From assembly GCA_964472565.1 (NCBI GenBank), contig CAYYNB010000016.1, positions 1 through 58,575 on the forward strand: a stretch of DNA of 58,575 nt, given 5' to 3'. The DNA is from DATAMF01 sp964472565. GTDB taxonomy: Bacteria; Chloroflexota; Anaerolineae; Aggregatilineales; Aggregatilineaceae. Below the pieces are notes generated by a model. The model searched no databases. It worked only from the letters and a program-made list of their open reading frames with translations, and was not told where the DNA came from. The translations under genes and the position numbers were made by a program. Positions 16,474 to 24,417 of the stretch are shown piece by piece. The first letter of the stretch is position 1, and every line of letters begins with the position of its first letter.

Positions 16474-17673
16474 ATGAAACGCTTGATTTGTATGCTATTG
16501 ATTGTTTGGTGTGCTGTGCCGGGTTTGTCTTTGGCGCAGGGAGATGAGCCGCCCATGTACCGTATCGTCGCTTACTATACCTCGTGGAGCGTTTATGATC
16601 GGGCGTATTTTGTGACGGATATTCCGGCGGATCAGATCACCCATATCAACTATGCGTTTGCCAATATTTCGGATGAGGGCGAGTGCGTGCAGGGGGATGC
16701 CTGGGCGGACACGGGATTGTCTTATCCGAACGACGAAACCGACGCGGAACTGCTCGGCAATTTCCGCCAACTGAATCTGCTCAAGGAAAAATATCCGCAT
16801 CTCAAGACGCTGATCTCGGTGGGCGGCTGGACATGGTCGGGGAAGTTCTCCGACGTGGCGCTGACGGCAGAAGCGCGGGCGAAATTCGCGGCGTCGTGTG
16901 TGGCGTTTATGCAGCAGTATGGGTTTGATGGCATCGATCTCGATTGGGAATATCCGGTGGGCGGCGGCCTGACGGCGGGACGTCCTGAAGACAAGGAAAA
17001 CTTCACGCTGCTGCTGGCCGAACTGCGCGCCCAGTTAGACGCCGCGGGGGAGGGCTATCTGCTGACGATTGCGGCTTCGGCCAGCCCGACGGTTTACAAC
17101 GAACAGATGGAACTGGACAAAATTATTGAATATCTCGACTGGATTAATGTGATGGCGTATGACTTTTACGGCGGGTGGAGCGAAACCACCGGATTCCAGT
17201 CGGCTTTATACTCGGATACGGATAATCCGTCGGCGGATGCGGCGACGGTAAGTGCTGATGCAGCGCTGCAAGGGTATCTGGCGGCGGGTGTTCCTGCGGA
17301 TAAACTGGTGATGGGCGTGCCGTTTTATGGGCGGGGATGGTCGAATGTGGGTGATACGGCGAATGGGTTATACCAGCCGTTTAACGGCCTGCCGAACGGG
17401 ACATGGGAGCAGGGCGCGTTTGATTACAGTGACATCGAGCAGAACTATCTGCCGACCTTCAACCGCTACTGGCACGAACAGGCCCAGGTTCCCTGGTTGT
17501 ACAACCCGGATCGCAAAATTATGATCGTGTATGAAGACCCTGAATCATTGGCGGTCAAGACCAACTATATCAAAGAGAACGGGCTGGGCGGCATCATGTT
17601 CTGGGAACTGAGCGCTGACAACGATGCCGCCGCTTTGTTAAACGCGGTCTACACCGGACTGCAAGCCCCGTAA
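16474..17673 (+). CDS. Secreted GH18 chitinase
   Basis: This is a predicted exported glycoside hydrolase family 18 enzyme that cleaves beta-1,4-N-acetylglucosamine polymers. A signal peptide covers about residues 1-21 (cleavage after SLAQ). The catalytic motif DGIDLDWEY (residues 152-160) contains the DxxDxDxE signature with Glu159 as acid/base. The barrel strands YYTSWSVYDR, SVGGWTWSGKF, NVMAYDFYGGW and GIMFWELSAD are all in order. The 399-residue product has no carbohydrate-binding module. The ATG follows AGAGAGG. It converges with the epimerase gene with only seven bases between the stop codons. Confidence 0.94.
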   Translation: MKRLICMLLIVWCAVPGLSLAQGDEPPMYRIVAYYTSWSVYDRAYFVTDIPADQITHINYAFANISDEGECVQGDAWADTGLSYPNDETDAELLGNFRQLNLLKEKYPHLKTLISVGGWTWSGKFSDVALTAEARAKFAASCVAFMQQYGFDGIDLDWEYPVGGGLTAGRPEDKENFTLLLAELRAQLDAAGEGYLLTIAASASPTVYNEQMELDKIIEYLDWINVMAYDFYGGWSETTGFQSALYSDTDNPSADAATVSADAALQGYLAAGVPADKLVMGVPFYGRGWSNVGDTANGLYQPFNGLPNGTWEQGAFDYSDIEQNYLPTFNRYWHEQAQVPWLYNPDRKIMIVYEDPESLAVKTNYIKENGLGGIMFWELSADNDAAALLNAVYTGLQAP

Positions 17674-17680
17674 TTCCTCA

Positions 17681-18670
17681 TCATCGTGTGTGCCACTCAT
17701 GCAGGAGCGCGGTTTCGCGTTCGGGCGTGAGTGGCCCTGACATGGGATCGTGCAGCCTGGCGCGAGTCTGGTCCCAGGCTAACGTATCCCGAATCGTAGC
17801 GGCCAATGGATGAAAAACGAGTCCCGCTCCGATAGCGCGCGACAGATCGGTTTGGTGGAATCCCGCGCTGTCCGCCGGAACCCAGATCGGGAGTTCGCTC
17901 CAGGGCTGGACCTCGTGTTCGCGCAAAAATTCCTCGCTGACCCAGGTGAATTGAGCGTCGCTCTGGCTGACCGCCTGGCAGGTGTCGAGAAAAGCCTGCA
18001 TGGTGAGCGGATAATCTGGCCCGGTGGCGTTGTAGATCGCGGTAGCACGTTGTTCGACCAGATGCAGCGTCCAATCCGCCAGATCGCGGACATCGATAAA
18101 CTGAATCCGCTGGGCCGGATCGCCGGGGCACAGGACTTCGCCACCTTGCGCGACGCGCCGGACCCAGTAGGGAAAACGCGGGGTCGAGTCGTGTGGTCCC
18201 ACGATCAGACCGGGGCGCACCACCAGCACGCGGCCCGGCAGGGCGGTTTCGGCAGCGCGTTCGCATAACACTTTCAACGCGCCGTACGTTTCGCCGGTGA
18301 CTTCCTCGGTGCTTTCGTCTTCGAGGGTGTTCAGTGGGCTGTCATCCGCCAGCGGCAGCGGGCCGGAATCCTTGTAGACGGAAATGGTGGAAATGAACGT
18401 GTAATGGTCCACGGCACCGGCCAGCGCTTTGGCAGACAGGCGCACGATGCGCGGCACATACCCGCAGGTGTCGATGGCCGCATCCCAGTGCCGCCCCTGT
18501 AAAACTTCAAGCTGCCCGTCGCGGTTGCCGTGCAACTGTTCCACCTGGGGGAAAATGCCGGGGTTGGTTTGTCCGCGATTGAACAGGGTGACTTGATGGC
18601 CGCGCGCTAAGGCCCGTTCGGTGAGGTGATACCCTAAAAAGCGTGTCCCGCCTAAAATGAGAAGCTGCAT
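17681..18670 (-). CDS. NAD-dependent epimerase/dehydratase (extended SDR, CSP41-like)
   Basis: This 329-residue extended short-chain dehydrogenase begins MQLLILGGTRFLGYHL, in which GGTRFLG is the Rossmann glycine motif of the CSP41/isoflavone-reductase-like subgroup. The active-site region carries YG..K (GETYGALKVLCE) instead of the classical YxxxK with a preceding serine triad, as in this subgroup. An AAGGAGG lies just before ATG 18670, so the longer frame from 18742 is rejected. Substrate unknown. It is monocistronic on this strand and converges with the chitinase. Confidence 0.83.
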   Translation of the reverse strand: MQLLILGGTRFLGYHLTERALARGHQVTLFNRGQTNPGIFPQVEQLHGNRDGQLEVLQGRHWDAAIDTCGYVPRIVRLSAKALAGAVDHYTFISTISVYKDSGPLPLADDSPLNTLEDESTEEVTGETYGALKVLCERAAETALPGRVLVVRPGLIVGPHDSTPRFPYWVRRVAQGGEVLCPGDPAQRIQFIDVRDLADWTLHLVEQRATAIYNATGPDYPLTMQAFLDTCQAVSQSDAQFTWVSEEFLREHEVQPWSELPIWVPADSAGFHQTDLSRAIGAGLVFHPLAATIRDTLAWDQTRARLHDPMSGPLTPERETALLHEWHTR

Positions 18671-18762
18671 GACCTTGCCTCCTTGTTGGTGTAGATTATA
18701 CGGAGCAAGGTCATGATTATGTGCCCCACTTCTGCCGGGCACAAGCGGGGGAGCGGATGCTT

Positions 18763-19470
18763 TTAGAGAATCTGGTCGGGCAGGGGGGTATTGAAGCGGT
18801 TGACCAACCGGTCATGCAGGTTTTCCAGCAGGGCGTCGGCTATTTCCTGCGTGATTTTGCCAGCGGTGACGGCCTGGTTGACTTCAGCGGTGATCTGGGT
18901 TTCGGCTTGAGCGATCAGGGCGTCGGCATCCAGACTGTGTGCGGCGGCGATGTCGGCCAGGGTTTTACCGTCGCGCAGATCGCGGAGGACTGCACGCTTA
19001 GTGATCCCGGCTTCATCCGCGACGATGGTAATCAGGGAATTTTCGACACGAATTTGAATACGATCCCGCAACGGGGTGCCGGGGCGGTTGGCGTTGAGGA
19101 TGAGATCAAGGGCGTCATCCAGGCGCGCGAGGGCCGTGTCAGCCTGTTCGCGGGTCAGCTTACCATCTGTCACGGCCTGCTCAATCTCGGCAGTCACTTC
19201 GGTTTTGACGGCCTCGATGACCGCCTGGGGATCGATACCGTTTTCAGTGCAGATGTCGGCCAGTGTTTTGTCGGCGGCGAGGGCATCACGCAGATCGGCG
19301 CGATCCAGCCCGGTGGCGTCGAGTACCGCCTTGAAGATTTTGAGGATCAGGCGGGCTTCGGCGCGTTCACGGGGACGATCTCCCGTTCCATCTTGCGCGC
19401 TCACGCTACCGACAGTTCCGAAAGCGATGACCACCAGCAGCAAGGCGGCGATAAGACGTGATTTTGACAT
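18763..19470 (-). CDS. Exported protein with two internal helical repeats
   Basis: I do not recognise a named family. Residues 1-25 form a signal peptide ending SVSAQ. The rest contains two copies of a roughly 80-residue helical unit. Each has a core like L-x-D-x-KTLADI followed by a charged helix and then IxQAVTxGKLTxEQAD (first near residues 60-125, second near 145-215). The KTLADI core recalls motifs in bacterial secreted proteins that sense or bind by helical bundles. No catalytic residues are evident. The ATG follows AGGAGAG. The gene stands alone between the epimerase and a divergent membrane protein. It is probably periplasmic or extracellular. Confidence 0.72.
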   Translation of the reverse strand: MSKSRLIAALLLVVIAFGTVGSVSAQDGTGDRPRERAEARLILKIFKAVLDATGLDRADLRDALAADKTLADICTENGIDPQAVIEAVKTEVTAEIEQAVTDGKLTREQADTALARLDDALDLILNANRPGTPLRDRIQIRVENSLITIVADEAGITKRAVLRDLRDGKTLADIAAAHSLDADALIAQAETQITAEVNQAVTAGKITQEIADALLENLHDRLVNRFNTPLPDQIL

Positions 19471-19565
19471 GTGATTCTCTCCTATCCCTATGGTTCAGTG
19501 TGCTCATTCGTCCTTATTGTCGCTGGCAAATGTAATGGGAGTTCTGGTGATCTGTAAATTCCTGG

Positions 19566-19571
19566 TAAAAT
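19566..19571 (+). promoter_or_regulatory. Extended -10 box (TGGTAAAAT) close to the start codon
   Basis: TGG precedes TAAAAT at 19566-19571, only nine bases from the ATG at 19581. No convincing -35 box is present. If used, the transcript would begin at or next to the start codon. Confidence 0.35.
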
Positions 19572-19580
19572 CCCAAAGGT

Positions 19581-20042
19581 ATGCAGGATAGACTGGGCTT
19601 TACGTCAGATGAACTGGTTTTGAATCGCGCGGGGCAGTTGAGCAGCCGCCAGCGCCAACAGTTGTTTTTTCAGAGCATCGGGTATCTGGTGCGCGGTGCC
19701 GTGATGCTGGCGCTGAATAGCATACTGGCGTGCTATTTGGTGCCGCGTATCGATGAAACGTGGGAGAAACTTGCCGTTGGGGCGGTATGGCTGCTCATGG
19801 GTGTCAGCACGGGGCTGATGATCTTCGCGGCGGTGCAAGTTGCTTATCCGTCGGTGCGCTCGGTCACGGGATCGTTGGAACAGGCGGGGACGCTGAAAGA
19901 TCCGCGTGTGCGCATCGGGACGCGGGAAATGCGCATTTCGCGCCGCAGATGGAAACATCTGGCGGCCAGCTATCCAGGAACTTACCGCGCGTATTATGTG
20001 CGTTTCGCGGGCAATTTGCTGAGTGTGGAACGTCAGGAGTAA
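19581..20042 (+). CDS. Two-helix membrane protein of unknown function
   Basis: The 153-residue protein has a cytoplasmic-looking N-terminus, two hydrophobic helices (about residues 35-55 and 67-90), and a basic C-terminal domain of about 60 residues (KDPRVRIGTREMRISRRRWKHL). I recognise no family. The gene ends four bases before the GT2 start, so the two are likely co-transcribed. It could help anchor or regulate glycan assembly, but that rests only on position. AAAGG immediately precedes the ATG, too close for a standard ribosome site. Confidence 0.65.
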   Translation: MQDRLGFTSDELVLNRAGQLSSRQRQQLFFQSIGYLVRGAVMLALNSILACYLVPRIDETWEKLAVGAVWLLMGVSTGLMIFAAVQVAYPSVRSVTGSLEQAGTLKDPRVRIGTREMRISRRRWKHLAASYPGTYRAYYVRFAGNLLSVERQE

Positions 20043-20046
20043 CACG

Positions 20047-20964
20047 ATGGATCTGTCCATCCTGATTGTGAGTTGGAATGTGGCCGATTTGCTGGCGGAC
20101 TGCCTGGACAGCATCCGGGCGGATGGGTTACAGTTGGAAGTGATTGTGGTCGATTCGGCCAGCGCGGATCACAGCGTCGAACTGATCCGCGAGCGGTATC
20201 CCTGGGTGCGGTTGTTCGCGCAGGATCAAAATATTGGCTTCACGCGCGGGAATAATCTCGCGTTGGAGCAGGCACAGGGCCGTTCTGTACTGCTGCTTAA
20301 TCCTGATACGGTGGTGCATGGGGACGCGCTGCAAAAGATGGTGAACTACCTGGATCAGCATCCGGGCGTGGGGATTGTCGGGCCGCATGTGTTGAACGAA
20401 GATGGTTCCACGCAGTCTACACGGCGGCGCTTCCCAACTTTTTTGACGGCTATTTTCGAAAGCACCTGGATGCAGGGGTATGCCCCGAAACGGCTGCTTG
20501 ATCATTTTTATGTGGCCGATCAGCCGGACGACGGTACTTTTGATGTGGACTGGGTGCAGGGATGCGCGTTGATGGCGCGGCGCGAGGTGTACGAAAAAAT
20601 CGGCCCGCTGGATGTGGGGTATGTCATGTTTTCGGAGGAACTGGACTGGTGCAAGCGGACTAAAGAAGCCGGGTGGCGTGTCGTTTATGTGGGGGATGCG
20701 GCGATTACGCATTACGGCGGCAAAAGCACGGAGCAGGTACCCACCACTAAGCATATCTACTTCCAGCAGAGTAAAATAAGATACTTTCGCAAATTTCATG
20801 GGCGGTGGGCGGCGTGGTGCCTGCGGCTGTTTTTAGTCCTCAGTTATCTGGCTCAAATGGCGCAGGAAGGGCTAAAGGCACTTTTAGGTTCCAAACGCGC
20901 GATGCGAAAGGAACGCATACGGACCTATAGGCAGGTGGTGCGCGCGTTGGTCGGGTTAGGATGA
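20047..20964 (+). CDS. Family 2 glycosyltransferase (rhamnosyltransferase-like)
   Basis: This predicted inverting GT-A glycosyltransferase transfers a sugar from a nucleotide donor to a surface polymer or lipid carrier. The N-terminus SILIVSWNVADLL is the nucleotide-binding start. VVDSASAD and NIGFTRGNNLAL follow, then NPDTVV supplies the metal-binding acidic residue, and FSEELDWCKRTKEAGW holds the catalytic-base region. The 305-residue product ends in an amphipathic or hydrophobic helix (LRLFLVLSYLAQMA). The layout resembles WbbL-type rhamnosyltransferases, which would fit the GDP-rhamnose pair 6 kb upstream, but the donor is not proven. ATG 20047 was chosen over 20023, which would overlap the previous gene. 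Confidence 0.87.
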   Translation: MDLSILIVSWNVADLLADCLDSIRADGLQLEVIVVDSASADHSVELIRERYPWVRLFAQDQNIGFTRGNNLALEQAQGRSVLLLNPDTVVHGDALQKMVNYLDQHPGVGIVGPHVLNEDGSTQSTRRRFPTFLTAIFESTWMQGYAPKRLLDHFYVADQPDDGTFDVDWVQGCALMARREVYEKIGPLDVGYVMFSEELDWCKRTKEAGWRVVYVGDAAITHYGGKSTEQVPTTKHIYFQQSKIRYFRKFHGRWAAWCLRLFLVLSYLAQMAQEGLKALLGSKRAMRKERIRTYRQVVRALVGLG

Positions 20965-22252
20965 GTTGTGGGTTTGGGGTTATAGTTGGGTGAAGAGGCG
21001 GCGCTGCATATTGATAGTCGGCGGATGTTGATTGCTTTGACTCAAAAAGTCACCACTCAAAACTTATAAGGGTTCCTTTCGAAAGATACGGACACTATGA
21101 GAATCGGACAAATTACAGGTGAGTATCCCCCGATGCAGGGTGGGGTGGGCGCATATACTCAGGAATTAAGTCAGGCGTTGGTGGAGCTGGGGCACGAATT
21201 ATTCATTTTTACCGATCACCGTGCCGCCAAGGATGAGCGTTTTCCCCATATTCATGTGACGGCGGACGCTCATACCTGGGGGTGGGGAACGCTGAGCCGC
21301 ATCCGGCGGTGGGCACAGGCGCAGCGGCTGGATGTGGTGAATATTCAGTACCAGGCGGCAGCGTATAACATGGCGGCTTTTGTGCATATTCTCCCGATGC
21401 GCCTGGATAATGTGTCTGTGGTCACGACCTTTCACGATCTGCTGGTACCGTACCTGTTCCCGAAGGCGGGACCGCTGCGGTATCAGGCGGTGCTGACGCT
21501 GGCCCGCAGCAGTGATGGCGTGGTGGTGACGAATCATGTGGATCATGAGCGGTTGTCGAACGAAAAGTCGATTGCCAGCCTGCAACATATCCCCATCGGG
21601 TCGAATATTCAGCCCGCGCTGCCGCCGGACTATACACGCAGCGTCTGGCGTAACGCGCTGGGATGCCAGCCGTCGGATATTGTGGTCGGCTATTTTGGCT
21701 TTCTGAACGCGAGCAAGGGCATCGAAACGCTGTTGCAAGGGGTGCGGATCGCGCGGAATAAGGAACTGCCGGTCAAACTGCTGATGATCGGCGGGCGGAC
21801 CGGGACCAGCGACCCGAATAACATTGTCTATGCGCGCGAAGTCGATGAAATGGTCGAGGACCTGGGGCTGCTCGATCATATCATCTGGACGGGCTTTGTG
21901 GATGATGCGCAGGTGAGCGGCCATCTGATCGCGTCGGATATGATCGCGCTGCCGTACCGCGACGGGGTATCCTTCCGGCGGGGAAGTCTGATGGCGGCGC
22001 TGGCGCACGGCTGCCCGATCATTACCACTCAGCCGCAGTCGGATGTGCCGGAGTTGAGCGGTAACGTGGTGCGCCTGATCCCGCCGGATTCGCCGACTGC
22101 ATTGGCGATTGCGATTGAAGACCTGGCCGATAACGCCGATCTGCGGGCGGTGATGGGCGAACATGCCCGGCAGTTGGCCGCCCAATTTAGCTGGGAGACG
22201 ATTGCGGCGCGAACCGCCGCTTTTTTTGAAGACTTGGTGAAAAGAGGACAGC

Positions 22253-23302
<1,050 letters not shown>

Positions 23303-23340
23303 GCTGTTTTTGTTGCAGAGGCGCTAAGATAGAATTTGGT

Positions 23341-23369
23341 AGGGCGGGAACAGCATTCCTGCCCTTTTT
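23341..23369 (+). terminator. Rho-independent terminator after mtnA
   Basis: AGGGCGGGAA (23341-23350) pairs with TTCCTGCCCT (23356-23365) with one wobble pair, a five-base loop CAGCA and a following T-run. Confidence 0.85.
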
Positions 23370-23410
23370 GATCCAAGCCATTTTCAAACCGGGTACAGGT
23401 AAGAATGCGG

Positions 23411-23510
23411 TTAAAGTAGGTTACTTTGGGATACGATGTGGGATAAAGTAACCTGAATAGGGGCGCGATTCAGGCTACTTTGGGTGTGATTCAGGTGATT
23501 TGGTGCAATC
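23411..23510. repeat. Structured intergenic element, copy 1 (hairpin-rich)
   Basis: AAAGTAACCTGAAT (23445-23458) pairs with ATTCAGGCTACTTT (23468-23481) around nine bases, with one G-T mismatch. A smaller AAAGTA/TACTTT hairpin precedes it at 23413-23427. ATGTGGGATAAA also occurs, inverted, in the related element at 49685-49800. Confidence 0.6.
23499..23510 (+). repeat. 12-bp direct repeat, left copy
   Basis: TTTGGTGCAATC here is repeated exactly at 23740-23751, bracketing the hicB-like gene. Confidence 0.6.
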
Positions 23511-23562
23511 CGTCAGAATGAGATGCTGCTTGTCAGGCAGGAATAAGTATAGAGGAAAAATC

Positions 23563-23739
23563 ATGCGGAAAGTAATTATCTATACCGACGAGAATGGTGA
23601 GTGGTGTGCGACGGTTCCCAGCCTGCCCGGATGTAACAGCCAGGGGGATACGCGTGAAGAAGTCATTGCCAATATCAAAGAGGCAATCCGGTTGTATATT
23701 GAAGTTCTGGAAGAGGATGGACTTCCCGTGCCACAATAG
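23563..23739 (+). CDS. Orphan HicB-like antitoxin-fold protein
   Basis: This 58-residue protein has the HicB partial RNase-H-like fold: KVIIYTDENGEWCATVPSLPGCNSQGDTREEVIANIKEAIRLYIEVL. The VPSLPGCNSQGDTREEA-like motif is the family hallmark. It lacks the C-terminal DNA-binding domain of classical HicB. No HicA toxin (short double-stranded-RNA-binding-like protein) is encoded on either side, so it is an orphan. ATG 23563 follows AGAGGA. The longer frame from TTG 23500 is implausible because it runs through the repeat. A GCTGCCCT/GGGGCAGC hairpin (23770-23796) follows. The gene sits between 12-bp direct repeats. Confidence 0.8.
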   Translation: MRKVIIYTDENGEWCATVPSLPGCNSQGDTREEVIANIKEAIRLYIEVLEEDGLPVPQ

Positions 23740-23751
23740 TTTGGTGCAATC
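23740..23751 (+). repeat. 12-bp direct repeat, right copy
   Basis: Exact second copy of TTTGGTGCAATC, beginning right after the hicB-like stop codon. Confidence 0.6.
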
Positions 23752-23819
23752 TCGTGGAAACTCGGCAAAGCTGCCCTATCGCTTTGATGGGGCAGCAACG
23801 AGATATAAAGCACAACGGC

Positions 23820-24248
23820 CTAGAGACCTGTTCCAGACTCATAGACTTCGATTTCGTCTAGTCGGTTGTTCCTGAAACGAAATATCAACCTGTAGCTATA
23901 CTCGGTCCATAAATTGTAGAGTCGCGTCTTCTTGGGATCCAATGGATTATCTCCGCTTAAAACGGGACGAAAAGTCGGTATCCAGCAAGATATCTCCTCA
24001 CTAGTTTGATAACATTCGTGCGAAGCCTCATGTTGGTCCAGGATAGATAACACATCATCGGGAGTTGACTGACCGAACGCTAAATTACTTTCCAACGTTG
24101 CTTGAACATCCTGCTCACTGCTGAGTGATGAAAGATCACTCTCCCATTCAGGATGAGTAGAGTCATGGATCACTATCATTCCACATAGGCAGGCGCACAA
24201 TGCCAAAGGCACACCCACTCCTATTGCAGCTATGCGTTTGAATTTCAT
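23820..24248 (-). CDS. Small lipoprotein-like or membrane-anchored protein of unknown function
   Basis: The 142-residue protein starts MKFKRIAAIGVGVPLALCACLCGMIV, a signal anchor or a lipoprotein signal with several cysteines. A soluble domain containing four more cysteines follows (HECYQT..ISCW). The C-terminal part, SYRLIFRFRNNRLDEIEVYE, looks like a small beta domain. I do not recognise the family. AGGAGAGAG precedes the ATG. Base composition is lower in GC than the neighbours, which hints at acquisition. It is isolated between the hicB-like gene and the M1 peptidase. Confidence 0.65.
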   Translation of the reverse strand: MKFKRIAAIGVGVPLALCACLCGMIVIHDSTHPEWESDLSSLSSEQDVQATLESNLAFGQSTPDDVLSILDQHEASHECYQTSEEISCWIPTFRPVLSGDNPLDPKKTRLYNLWTEYSYRLIFRFRNNRLDEIEVYESGTGL

Positions 24249-24396
24249 TTCTCTCTCCTACCAACTGTTCTCCCGAAATGGAAAAGAAAATTCAGGATGC
24301 GGGCCGCATTTCGTTTCAAGTTTCACCCTGGCTCCCATGCTAACTATTTCGGTTTCCGAGTCGTGTGCTTTTCCACGCCTGAGAATGGTATCAGGC

Positions 24397-24417
24397 GGGC
24401 AATGTGTGAATTGCCCC
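24397..24417. repeat. Imperfect GGGGCAATTC-type palindrome
   Basis: GGGCAA and TTGCCC arms flank a short centre (TGTGTGAA). It lies just beyond the stop of the M1 peptidase gene and resembles the elements at 15584 and 29824. Confidence 0.5.

Noticed and set aside
20965..21096. tRNA or small RNA gene between the glycosyltransferases
   Set aside because: No cloverleaf-compatible arms or conserved T-loop sequence were found; the stretch looks like an ordinary spacer with a weak promoter-like TTGACT.
23752..23819. hicA toxin gene next to the hicB-like gene
   Set aside because: No frame with HicA features (small basic protein with a conserved histidine and RNA-binding fold) exists on either strand near it.
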